Positions 1 to 7,353 are shown, counted from the first letter of the stretch. The stretch: 29,733 nucleotides of DNA from Clostridiales bacterium UBA2432 (GCA_002342805.1 DDQW01000095.1:1-29733); one strand, 5' to 3'. The notes: a model not told the origin generated them from the sequence alone. A program made the numbers and translations.

Positions 1-23
1 TCACTTATGAATTATATCATATA

Positions 24-535
24 TCAAAAAATATTTAAAAACTTATATAACTGCTTCAAATAATTATATAAAACAACGTCAATCCGATTATGCCCCAAAT
101 CTTTCATCAATACCTCAAGAACATCTCTATCATAACCTTTATAGTCATTATCATCTCTCCTATCCCTCAATATCTCTTGATATCGATCCTTAGCATATTC
201 TTGCCAAAATGCATGATTATCAATCTTTTTTGTATATCTTTCAAATAATTGCTTACCCATTTCTCGATTCTCTAGAACTTTTTTCAAATCTTCCTGATAT
301 TTTTTTTAATATGAATTTCCCGCTTTTTTCTTTCAAATAAACTATAGATTGTAATCCATTCTCCCAAACAAAATGCTCTGGTTTAACTTTCAATATACTT
401 TCTCTACGACACCCACTCGCTTTAGCGAATATAATTTGATCTTTATAATTTTTTCGGGTTATATTTCAGATCATGACTTCTTTCTTGTCTACTCCTTGTT
501 ATATCTTTATATGTTTGCTCTTTAATACCAGCACA
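24..535 (-). pseudogene. Frameshifted tyrosine recombinase (integrase) remnant
   Basis: Reading the minus strand in three frames gives one continuous integrase-like protein. The segment at about 455-535 contains ITRSRQERSHDLKYNP. The segment at about 305-450 contains IIFAKASGCRRESILKVKP, where ASGCRRES resembles the box I arginine region. The intact last 87 codons (24-287) end in DLGHNRIDVVLYNYL, resembling box II with H..R and the nucleophile tyrosine. The first frame breaks near an A-run at 448-453. The second break is at the run of eight T (plus strand) at 300-307, where a few residues also seem to be missing. The N-terminal half is absent and the remnant abuts an IS3 fragment. I infer a dead integrase of an old integrative element lying beside a tRNA cluster. 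The ORF at 24-287 is therefore a fragment rather than a gene in its own right. Confidence 0.7.
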
Positions 536-617
536 AAAAGCTTGATGAAGAAATTGATGATCTTCATCACCAGATTGGCCAATTAACCGTTGAGACTAAC
601 TGGCTCAAAAAAAATCT
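529..617 (+). mobile_element. Fragment of IS3-family transposase OrfA
   Basis: The plus-strand frame starting at 529 reads KKLDEEIDDLHHQIGQL followed by TVETNWLKKN. This matches the leucine-zipper C-terminal end of IS3-family (IS150-like) OrfA proteins, typically LYKQIGQL-VE-WLKKK. No helix-turn-helix part, no OrfB and no terminal inverted repeats are visible. It directly abuts the decayed integrase on the opposite strand, so an IS insertion followed by decay probably removed the integrase N-terminus. Confidence 0.6.
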
Positions 618-703
618 AAACAATTCGGTTAGAACGCAAATATATCATACACAATGCTTTAAGTTCAATGAACGGACTCAAGGAGACTCAAGAAGAACGG
701 GAT

Positions 704-857
704 ACTATTCACTTTCAAGAACCGAAAGTGAATAGTCGCGAGGGTCGGCTTATGCCGACTGGCAACTACCGTTGCTACAATTAACAAAAAGACAACCGTG
801 TATGTGCAAGCACCTCCACGACTGCCTTTCCGTTAATTACTTCCCTCGCTCTTTTTT
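704..857 (+). other. Multi-hairpin structured element, possible small RNA
   Basis: The stretch folds by eye into an ordered set of perfect helices. A 13-bp hairpin spans 704-716/724-736. A closing helix pairs 738-744 with 843-849. Inside it lie hairpins 744-749/754-759 (loop TTAT) and 762-766/771-775 (loop TACC). A helix pairs 779-785 with 832-838, and within that are 797-800/817-820 and 804-807/810-813. The closing helix is followed on the plus strand by a T-run at 851-857, like an intrinsic terminator, which favours a plus-strand transcript. All tRNA genes nearby are on the minus strand, so orientation is not certain. I do not recognise it as a named RNA family. It could also be a folded repeat or a transposon end. 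Confidence 0.4.
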
Positions 858-935
858 ATTCAGCCAAATCCTCTTTTTTACGCGTAAAAAAAGCCCCAAA
901 ACCCTAGCTATCTAGAATCTTAGAACTTCCGTTAG

Positions 936-1007
936 AGCGCGAGACGGGATTCGAACCCGCGACCCTCGCCTTGGCAAGGCGATGCTCTACCACTGAGCCA
1001 CTCACGC
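936..1007 (-). tRNA. tRNA-Gly (anticodon GCC)
   Basis: The reverse complement folds as a standard cloverleaf. The acceptor is GCGTGAG pairing with CTCGCGC (one G-U pair), the anticodon loop is TTGCCAA and the T loop is TTCGAAT. The discriminator is T, and CCA is not encoded. It is the last tRNA of the minus-strand cluster, next to the integrase remnant. Confidence 0.97.
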
Positions 1008-1010
1008 ATA

Positions 1011-1147
1011 TAGTAAATCATGTTTATGGAGACTTGAGAGATAATTCAAGCTACTGGGCTTGAATTAGAAATCCTAGTCGCAATTAACGGCATTTACGTA
1101 AAGTAGTAAATCATGTTTAACAGTATTTACGTACTAAGTAAATCATT
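1011..1147. repeat. Direct-repeat flanks in tRNA spacer
   Basis: TAGTAAATCATGTTTA occurs at 1011-1026 and again, identical, at 1104-1119. A diverged copy, AGTAAATCATTCTTA, begins near 1136. TTTACGTA also occurs twice, at about 1093 and 1127. The copies flank the two hairpin units described separately, so this spacer looks like a local segmental duplication. Confidence 0.65.
1031..1095. repeat. tRNA-spacer hairpin unit A
   Basis: This is a 65-nt unit aligning without gaps to unit B at 1156-1220, with about 46 of 65 positions identical. It has an inner 8-bp stem (ATTCAAGC/GCTTGAAT) and an outer GACT/AGTC pairing. It lies between tRNA-Gly and tRNA-Phe. A shorter relative with only the outer GACT/AGTC pairing lies at about 1459-1473, between the Leu and Tyr tRNAs. 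Confidence 0.6.
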
Positions 1148-1155
1148 CTTACAAT

Positions 1156-1220
1156 GACTTCAGAGACAAATCGAACTATTAGGTTCGATTTGGAAACGTT
1201 AGTCGTTGTTTAAGGCATTT
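1156..1220. repeat. tRNA-spacer hairpin unit B
   Basis: Homologous to unit A with the same length. Its inner stem is AATCGAAC/GTTCGATT. Compared with unit A, three of the eight stem pairs changed on both sides and still pair. The outer GACT/AGTC pairing is kept. It lies just 3' of the tRNA-Phe gene in the minus-strand transcript. Confidence 0.6.
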
Positions 1221-1230
1221 GATTTACAAA

Positions 1231-1303
<73 letters not shown>

Positions 1304-1345
1304 ATATCATAATCTGATATCTTCCAATGTACTTAAGTTGCTAAC

Positions 1346-1429
1346 TGCCCGAGACCGGAGTCGAACCGGTACGATTGTTACATCGCAGGATTTTAAGTCC
1401 TGTGCGTCTGCCAATTCCGCCACTCGGGC
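1346..1429 (-). tRNA. tRNA-Leu (anticodon UAA)
   Basis: The reverse complement begins GCCCGAGTGGCGGAATTGG. It is a class II tRNA with a long variable arm and anticodon loop CTTAAAA. The T arm contains GGTTCGACTCC and the discriminator is A. It is 84 nt and CCA is not encoded. Confidence 0.97.
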
Positions 1430-1482
1430 ATGAAGTTTTCTTTACAAAGACTTCCGTATAGTCAAGATTAAACTTAACTAAA

Positions 1483-1564
1483 TGGAGGGAGAAGGATTCG
1501 AACCTTCGAAATCGTAGATAACAGATTTACAGTCTGCCCCCTTTGGCCACTCGGGAACCCCTCC
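1483..1564 (-). tRNA. tRNA-Tyr (anticodon GUA)
   Basis: The reverse complement begins GGAGGGGTTCCCGAGTGG. It is a class II tRNA with anticodon loop CTGTAAA, a variable arm, T loop TTCGAAT and discriminator A. It is 82 nt and CCA is not encoded. Confidence 0.97.
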
Positions 1565-1624
1565 GTAGCGACAAGATATATAATATCACATCTACAGGAT
1601 TTGTCAATAACCTTTTTGCATAAA

Positions 1625-2167
1625 TTACGAAATACTTTTGATTTCTACGTAATAGTCTTTTTTATTGGATGCCAATTTTAACAAACGTATCTGTCGTCGA
1701 TTTAATTGCATCTCATCTTGAGAGATATTATCTAGAATGACTTCTAGGTCACCGGTGCTTAAGCCAAGCACTTCAACCAAGTCCTTATAGAGGTATTTTC
1801 CATCCTTGATCTGTTTGACAAAGCTAAAAAAGGAGGTCTTATAAACTGCCAGGTCTTCATCGGACATATTATGATAGTTGAGTGTCACTGTCGTATTATA
1901 TCCGGTCAACCAAACATCATTCTTATAAGACTCTTCTCCTTCTCTTCGCAATAATTCTTTCTCATTGTCCGAGACCATGACAATATCAAATTGAAAAGAT
2001 TTTTCACCAAATAAATGAAAGTCTTCAACCATCTGACGGTTTCCTTTTCTTGCAAATAAATCTGCTTTAATTACTTCCCATTCACGTTCAAGGTCTTGAC
2101 TAATCCCGACAAATTTTTTCTTGTTTGCTGTGTTTGTTATAATATATACGCCTCTAATTCCGCTCAT
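1625..2167 (-). CDS. GIY-YIG-like domain protein in the tRNA cluster
   Basis: A 180-residue protein. The first 95 residues follow the GIY-YIG nuclease layout: GVY at 6-8, FVG at 19-21 in place of YIG, an arginine at 28 (DLERE), glutamates at 76-79 (EGEES) and GYN at 89-91. The second motif tyrosine is phenylalanine, so activity may be reduced or changed. Residues 115-165 form a separate helical region, with LYKDLVEVLGLSTGDLE resembling a helix-turn-helix. I infer a nucleic-acid-binding protein of unknown role; a homing-type or repair nuclease is possible. The start is supported by GAGGGG seven bases upstream of ATG. It has its own promoter-like sequence and is inserted between the Ser and Tyr tRNA genes, all on the same strand, so it may be co-transcribed with the downstream tRNAs. 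Confidence 0.75.
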   Translation of the reverse strand: MSGIRGVYIITNTANKKKFVGISQDLEREWEVIKADLFARKGNRQMVEDFHLFGEKSFQFDIVMVSDNEKELLRREGEESYKNDVWLTGYNTTVTLNYHNMSDEDLAVYKTSFFSFVKQIKDGKYLYKDLVEVLGLSTGDLEVILDNISQDEMQLNRRQIRLLKLASNKKDYYVEIKSIS

Positions 2168-2205
2168 TCTGTCCCCTCACTTTAATGGCAATATCAATTA
2201 ATGTT

Positions 2206-2234
2206 ATTATACCTAAAATTAAAACAGAATGCAA
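2206..2234 (-). promoter_or_regulatory. Promoter of the GIY-YIG-like gene
   Basis: On the minus strand, TTGCAT (2234-2229), a 17-nt spacer and a perfect TATAAT (2211-2206) lie about 40 nt before the start codon. The -10 is strong and the -35 is weak. It may also serve the downstream tRNA genes. Confidence 0.55.
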
Positions 2235-2240
2235 AGAAAA

Positions 2241-2269
2241 ACACCTATGTAACATAATCGTTACATAAG
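2241..2269 (-). terminator. Possible terminator after tRNA-Ser
   Basis: The minus strand has a 10-bp AT-rich stem (about 2269-2260 with 2253-2244, one G-U pair) followed by GTGTTTTTCTTT, directly downstream of the Ser tRNA. The stem is weak in G+C, so termination may be partial. Confidence 0.45.
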
Positions 2270-2276
2270 CGTTCAA

Positions 2277-2364
2277 CAGAGAAGGAGGGATTTGAACCCC
2301 CGCGCCGCGTAAACGACCTACCGCATTTCGAGTGCGGACCCTTCAGCCACTTGGGTACTTCTCC
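2277..2364 (-). tRNA. tRNA-Ser (anticodon CGA)
   Basis: The reverse complement begins GGAGAAGTACCCAAGTGG. It is a class II tRNA with anticodon loop CTCGAAA, a long variable arm, T loop TTCAAAT and discriminator G. The first acceptor pair appears to be G-U. It is 88 nt and CCA is not encoded. It starts nine bases after the stop codon of the upstream GH13 gene, so it probably reads from that transcript or from a promoter inside that gene. Confidence 0.95.
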
Positions 2365-2373
2365 TTAAAGCTC

Positions 2374-4506
2374 TTATTCATAATCATGAATAAAAAGCTT
2401 ACATTTAAATATTTTAGCACTATTTTGTTTTAAGTCAACCTTTATTTTGCCTTTAGCCACATTATATTTTTGATCTGCGGTTGAATGGCCTTCTCGAGTT
2501 GTCTCTAGCATTTGTTGACAAACGGCTGAATTGCTCACGCCAATCTCCCAAACTGGGATCTCTACTGTTTTATCATGATCATTATTATTGACCACTATAA
2601 CAACTTGATCGTGTTCGTCAAACCGACCATAAGCAATCACATTGTATTCACCATACAAAAACTTTAGGGAACCTGTACGTAAGGCGGGTATTGCTTTTCT
2701 CAAGCTAATAAGGGAACGATGTAGGGCAATCAGCTCCGTATTTTCATTACCCCATGGATAGGTTCGTCGATTATCCGGGTCTGTCCATCCGGCAACACCG
2801 GCTTCGTCACCATAATAAATGGTCGGTGCGCCTACCCATGTCATCTGAATGACAACGGCTTCTTTCATAACGGCAATATCCAGATTTTCATTAGCCGCTT
2901 CAGCTCCAAGGGTATGGGTTCTACCGACGGTACGATTTGTACGGGTTAAGAAGCGACTATGATCATGATTGGACAACTGATTCATGGCAACCTGTAAAGA
3001 TTGTGTATGGAATCTTGCCATATTATACTTCATGGCATCAAAAAAGGACTGATGATTGCCGAGTAAGTCGACTCGAAATTCATCACTATGTTTTTGCATT
3101 CCGGTCAAGAACCAACTCACCGGTTCCATAAATGCGTCATAATTCATCACGGTATCCCACTGATCTCCATGAATTAACCAGTCCGAAGGATCTCCATAAT
3201 GTTCCGCAATAATAATGGCCTCCGGTTTCACACTTTTTACTTCCTTGCGAAAGTCTTTCCAAAATTTATGGTTAAACTCTTTGGTATAACCTAGGTCAGC
3301 AGCAACATCTAGACGCCAACCATCCACATCAAAAGGCGGTGACATCCATTTTTTTGCAATCTCCAGTACATAGTTATATAACTTGGGCGAACCTTCGTAA
3401 TTCAGCTTGGGCAAGGTATCATGCCCCCACCATCCATCATAATGGGGATTATCCGGCCAAGCCTCTTTGTTATGAAAGTGAAAAAAAGAATAATAGGGAC
3501 TGGTTTTTGCACCATATGCACCGACCGGATAGTTATGGGAATTGGCATAGAATTTTTCTCGGTCCATCCATTTATTAAAGGAGCCACAGTGATTAAATAC
3601 ACCATCTAGAATAACCTTCATGTTTCGCTCATGAATCTCGTGGACCAGATTTGCAAACAAGTCGTTACTGGCTTCAAGGTTGACGGTTTCTGTCGTTCGC
3701 GTAATATATTTTTTGGCATGACTATTGTCTTTATTGGCTTCATCAAGGACTTCATCTGCATCTTTGATAATGGTTCCATAGTGGGGATCGACGTAGTCGT
3801 AGTCCTGGGTATCATATTTATGATTCGAGGGGGATACAAAAATCGGATTAAAATAAACGACATCAACACCAAGTTCTTTGAGATAATCCAACTTCTCCAA
3901 AACACCCTTTAAGTCACCTCCATAGAACTCACCGACGCCATTTTTATCGGGTAACTTATTCCAGTCTGTCACTTGTTTGGCTAATTGGTTGATATACATG
4001 TATTCGTTATCCACAACATCATTTTCTTGATCTCCATTAAAGAAACGATCCACAAAAATCTGATACATGACGGCGCCTTTGGCCCAATCCGGCGTTTTAA
4101 ATCCCGGCATAATTTTAAAGTCAAAATAATGGTCCGGCTCACGCGTAATCCCTTTTTTGTTATAATAGATAATCAATCGTCCTGTCGTTAACTTAAAATA
4201 ATAGGAAAACAGTTTTTCTTTTACCTTTATTGTATATTCATAATAATCAAAATATTCATCAGAAGAAGCCAGTTCCATCTCAAAGCATTCTCCTTGGTAA
4301 CATATATAGGCATTGTCTAGGTTACTTTTTCCTGCACGTAATCGTATGACCACCGGCGAATTTTTTGATGGTTCTGCAGGTATTCGATAATTCTCTGTTT
4401 CATCCGAAAAAATTGCTTTTTCATCTAGTATTTGTTGTCGCGTCGAAAAATAGGTAAACATTTTTTGTGTACGACTCATCTGTGCGAAAGGAATTTGAAT
4501 ACTCAT
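2374..4506 (-). CDS. GH13 alpha-glycosidase (neopullulanase/cyclomaltodextrinase type)
   Basis: A 710-residue cytosolic enzyme predicted to hydrolyse alpha-1,4 (and perhaps alpha-1,6) links of maltodextrins, cyclodextrins or pullulan. Residues 1-135 look like the N-terminal beta-sandwich (CBM34) of this subgroup. The (beta/alpha)8 barrel starts at WAKGAVMYQIFVDRF (141-155). The conserved regions are present: DGVFNH (301-306), DGWRLD with the nucleophile D400, the acid glutamate E435 in AEHYG, and SNHD with D515. The C-terminal beta domain follows. There is no signal peptide. It is longer than usual (about 580-600), mainly through an insertion at about 245-285 between barrel elements, rich in charged residues. 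The start has AAAGGAGG nine bases upstream. The next genes rightwards are unrelated, but the glucokinase and hprK nearby fit a role in glucan use. Exact substrate preference cannot be read from the sequence. Confidence 0.9.
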   Translation of the reverse strand: MSIQIPFAQMSRTQKMFTYFSTRQQILDEKAIFSDETENYRIPAEPSKNSPVVIRLRAGKSNLDNAYICYQGECFEMELASSDEYFDYYEYTIKVKEKLFSYYFKLTTGRLIIYYNKKGITREPDHYFDFKIMPGFKTPDWAKGAVMYQIFVDRFFNGDQENDVVDNEYMYINQLAKQVTDWNKLPDKNGVGEFYGGDLKGVLEKLDYLKELGVDVVYFNPIFVSPSNHKYDTQDYDYVDPHYGTIIKDADEVLDEANKDNSHAKKYITRTTETVNLEASNDLFANLVHEIHERNMKVILDGVFNHCGSFNKWMDREKFYANSHNYPVGAYGAKTSPYYSFFHFHNKEAWPDNPHYDGWWGHDTLPKLNYEGSPKLYNYVLEIAKKWMSPPFDVDGWRLDVAADLGYTKEFNHKFWKDFRKEVKSVKPEAIIIAEHYGDPSDWLIHGDQWDTVMNYDAFMEPVSWFLTGMQKHSDEFRVDLLGNHQSFFDAMKYNMARFHTQSLQVAMNQLSNHDHSRFLTRTNRTVGRTHTLGAEAANENLDIAVMKEAVVIQMTWVGAPTIYYGDEAGVAGWTDPDNRRTYPWGNENTELIALHRSLISLRKAIPALRTGSLKFLYGEYNVIAYGRFDEHDQVVIVVNNNDHDKTVEIPVWEIGVSNSAVCQQMLETTREGHSTADQKYNVAKGKIKVDLKQNSAKIFKCKLFIHDYE

Positions 4507-4545
4507 TCTTTTGCCTCCTTTGTCGTCATTTTTAAACTACATCTA

Positions 4546-4574
4546 ATTTTAAACCACCACTGAAAAGAATGCAA
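4546..4574 (-). promoter_or_regulatory. Promoter of the GH13 gene
   Basis: On the minus strand, TTGCAT (4574-4569), a 17-nt spacer and TAAAAT (4551-4546) lie about 40 nt upstream of the start codon. The -10 has five of six consensus bases. I saw no convincing catabolite-control (cre) operator nearby. Confidence 0.5.
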
Positions 4575-4608
4575 GTAAAACAAGCTCAAGCAAGACTTTA
4601 CAAGCATG

Positions 4609-4640
4609 AAAAAAGGACAGCTATCCGATCGCTGTCCTTT
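4609..4640 (-). terminator. Intrinsic terminator after the helicase-nuclease gene
   Basis: A perfect 10-bp stem (AAAGGACAGC at 4612-4621 with GCTGTCCTTT at 4631-4640) has a 9-nt loop. On the minus strand it runs into TTTTTT, the normal signature for ending the transcript of the helicase gene. A shorter T-run on the other side means weaker activity on the plus strand. Confidence 0.85.
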
Positions 4641-4830
4641 TAAGGAGAAGGTATTTGTTCTTATGGGGTGTAGCAAAAACTTAATATATATATTGTATTG
4701 GGGGGGTTTTACAATAATAATTATAGCAAGATTTGCAAAATAAGTGTGCATAAACATGATTTTTTTTTATGATGTTTCTTGTCCAAAATGACGAACACAC
4801 ATTTAAGGGTTTTTAATATTCATAAAATAA
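4641..4830. other. Gene-poor AT-rich spacer
   Basis: This is the 3' untranslated region of the helicase transcript, between its stop codon and the terminator. It has a run of seven G at 4700-4706 flanked by ATTGTA/TACAAT inverted bases, and a run of nine T near 4759-4767. A 26-codon plus-strand reading frame with a hydrophobic product (4663-4743) is treated as a finding only. No other gene is supported. Confidence 0.5.
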
Positions 4831-7218
4831 TCAACAAGACTTGTCCCAAAAAGCGCGAAGTTTTTCCTCAACGTCTTTTTCGCTCTGTATGGTTTCCATA
4901 TGGGACCATTCTACCGGGTAGAGTTCTCTATATCTCCGTGTATTGAAGCGCCTGTCAATAAGTAAAACACTTCCATGATCGTCTTCGGTTCGTATCACCC
5001 GTCCTGCTGCCTGAAGAACTTTATTCATGCCCGGATAGGTATAGGCATAATCAAAACCCGAGCCCAGCATTTGATTGAAGTAATCTTTGATAATATCTTG
5101 TTCAAAACAAATCATGGGTAAACCGACACCAACAATAACAGCACCTAAAAGCTTTTCTCCAATTAAGTCAATCCCTTCTCCAAACATGCCTCCAAGAACT
5201 GCAAAGGCAACATAGGTCTTGTCCGACCCTTGCTCGGAAAATTTGTCAATGAAGGCCTCTTTTTCAGCTTCTCGTAAGTTTTTCTCTTGAATGGCACACT
5301 CCATCTCATCTCCATAGATTTGCTTAAACAATTCATAAGCCTTGTTCATGTATATATAAGACGGAAAATAGACGAGATAATTGCCTTGTTTTTGCCGCAC
5401 AAAGCTAGCAATTTTTCCAACCAGCGAACCCAAGGATTGATCTCTATCTGCATACTTTGTCGATAGTTGCCCATCCACGAGTAGCTTTAGATTGTCTTGT
5501 TTAAATGGAGATAGGAGATCAAGACCGAAGCTTTTGTCATCGCCTCCGAGTAAATACCGATAGTAAGGCATGGGTAATAATGTCGCACTAAAATATACAA
5601 CCCCTTTCATTGTTAGGAGTATTTCACGAAGGTTGGTCCGTGGATCAACACAAAACAACTTAATGATAAGTTCTTGCCCATCACGTATATAATAGGTTCG
5701 ATAATTTGCGCCATACATTTCATACTTTTTAATAAAATCATAAGCCAAAAAATAAAAATCCAAAAGATCATCCATGTGTTCCCATTGCTTATGGAGTTTA
5801 AATATCTTTTCAATCCGGTAGATAATCCCTCTTAGATGGGTTTCTATGGTTAACGGTGCCTCTATATCTACCCGCTGTGTCTGGTCCACCGCTTTCATTT
5901 CTTTTCGGGAATCAATGAAGACTTGATTAACTTTTGTAAAATACGAATAAAGACGCTGGTCTAAATTCTTGACTTTTCGCTTAATATCCATTAGCTGGGA
6001 TTTTTTCAGTTCTGCCGAATACATACTTCGACTTCGATCCACCAGATTATGGGCTTCATCAATTAAGAGTGTATAGCGTCCTGTTCCTTCAGCAAAAAAA
6101 CGCTTAAGCATGGCACTCGGATCAAAGGCATAATTATAATCACATATAATCACTTGACACAAGGAGGCCAGGTCAAGAGACAACTCATAAGGACACAGTT
6201 TAAACTCCCGTGCGTAGCTTTCAATGACGTCTCGCGTATAGGCATCACAATCATGATACAAAGCCTTAATTCCCTCATTCACTCGATCGTAGTGCCCCTT
6301 GGCATAGGGACAGTGTTCCGGATTACAATTCACTTCATCATGGATACAGATCTTTTCTTTGGCCGTAATGACAACATACTTGAGTATGAGGTCACTTTCC
6401 TTCATCTTTTCTAAGGTTTCAACAGCAACTTTTTTTCCGATTGTTTTTGCCGTGAGATAAAAAAGCTTATCTGTGCCGTCTTCTCCTAAGGCTTTGATTC
6501 CCGGAAAAAGCGTCGCAATGGTTTTTCCTGTGCCGGTGGGTGCACGGCTAAATAAGATATTGCCTTCCATGATTGTTCGATAGACACCTTTCATCAGCTT
6601 ATCCTGTCCGCTTCGAATGGTATCAAAAGGAAAGGTGAACTGCTTGACACTCTCATGCATGCTCCGTTCATATAGATCCACCATTTTGGCGTATTTACTA
6701 TAGACCTCCAATACCTCTGCAAAAAAAGCTGCCAAGGCTTCAAAGGTCATCTCTTCTTCAAACTGCTTGACCTGTTGACTATCTAACTCAATATAGGTTA
6801 ATCGGCAAATAATTGCATCACATCGATAGTGTAATGCATATAGATAGGCATATACTTTGGCTTGGGCCCAATGGACGGCTTCTCCTTGCTCAATGTCGCT
6901 TAAGGCACGGGTGGTCGACTTAATCTCATCAATAAGTACGCACTCCTGTCCGTTCTCTTGTCGCCTAACAAGGCCGTCAATCCGTCCTGCAATCCGATAG
7001 ACAACATCCTCTTTAGTAAATTCATAGTCGATGGAAACCTCGCTTTCATAAGGTCCCTTCTCTGCTTCTGCTTTTTGAAAACGTTGATGCGCTTTGGTTC
7101 CGTCAACCATACGGCGATGGCTTAGATTAACCGACATGATATCCCCCGAACGAAAGACAAACTCTACAAACTCCCGAACGGATACTTTATGTAAGTACAA
7201 ATTCTTTTCTTTTTTCAT
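4831..7218 (-). CDS. XPD/DinG-type Fe-S helicase with N-terminal PD-(D/E)XK nuclease-like domain
   Basis: A 795-residue superfamily 2 DNA helicase. Residues 35-130 look like a RecB/Cas4-type nuclease fold, with GRIDG (78-82), DEIKST (97-102) and a following QAKVYAY. The helicase core has Walker A APTGTGKT (226-233). Four cysteines (C291, C298, C303, C342) are spaced as in the XPD/DinG iron-sulfur domain. DEAH is at 387-390 and motif VI is QAAGRVIR from 736. Such proteins are thought to unwind DNA in a 5'-3' direction during repair; joint nuclease-helicase action is inferred. The gene appears to stand alone, with a promoter upstream and a strong terminator downstream. The start has AAGGGG seven bases before ATG. 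The architecture is common in Clostridia but has no settled gene symbol. Confidence 0.88.
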   Translation of the reverse strand: MKKEKNLYLHKVSVREFVEFVFRSGDIMSVNLSHRRMVDGTKAHQRFQKAEAEKGPYESEVSIDYEFTKEDVVYRIAGRIDGLVRRQENGQECVLIDEIKSTTRALSDIEQGEAVHWAQAKVYAYLYALHYRCDAIICRLTYIELDSQQVKQFEEEMTFEALAAFFAEVLEVYSKYAKMVDLYERSMHESVKQFTFPFDTIRSGQDKLMKGVYRTIMEGNILFSRAPTGTGKTIATLFPGIKALGEDGTDKLFYLTAKTIGKKVAVETLEKMKESDLILKYVVITAKEKICIHDEVNCNPEHCPYAKGHYDRVNEGIKALYHDCDAYTRDVIESYAREFKLCPYELSLDLASLCQVIICDYNYAFDPSAMLKRFFAEGTGRYTLLIDEAHNLVDRSRSMYSAELKKSQLMDIKRKVKNLDQRLYSYFTKVNQVFIDSRKEMKAVDQTQRVDIEAPLTIETHLRGIIYRIEKIFKLHKQWEHMDDLLDFYFLAYDFIKKYEMYGANYRTYYIRDGQELIIKLFCVDPRTNLREILLTMKGVVYFSATLLPMPYYRYLLGGDDKSFGLDLLSPFKQDNLKLLVDGQLSTKYADRDQSLGSLVGKIASFVRQKQGNYLVYFPSYIYMNKAYELFKQIYGDEMECAIQEKNLREAEKEAFIDKFSEQGSDKTYVAFAVLGGMFGEGIDLIGEKLLGAVIVGVGLPMICFEQDIIKDYFNQMLGSGFDYAYTYPGMNKVLQAAGRVIRTEDDHGSVLLIDRRFNTRRYRELYPVEWSHMETIQSEKDVEEKLRAFWDKSC

Positions 7219-7256
7219 GGTAGCCCCTTTATGTAGCGTACGTATGTTCTATTCAC

Positions 7257-7262
7257 ATTATA
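7257..7262 (-). promoter_or_regulatory. -10 element of the helicase-nuclease gene
   Basis: A perfect TATAAT on the minus strand lies about 40 nt before the start codon. The hexamer 17 nt further upstream (TTTATT) is a poor -35, so the promoter assignment rests on the -10. Confidence 0.4.
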
Positions 7263-7353
7263 CAAGATAGCTCTATGAAAATAAAGAGGAATAAAAGACA
7301 AATTTTCCAAAATATGGTACACTGTGCTTATCTTATTTTTTTGGAGGAATACA

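Noticed and set aside
4503..4757. 84-codon minus-strand frame upstream of the GH13 gene
   Set aside because: It runs through a strong terminator hairpin, has no ribosome binding site and overlaps the GH13 promoter; the composition is not protein-like.
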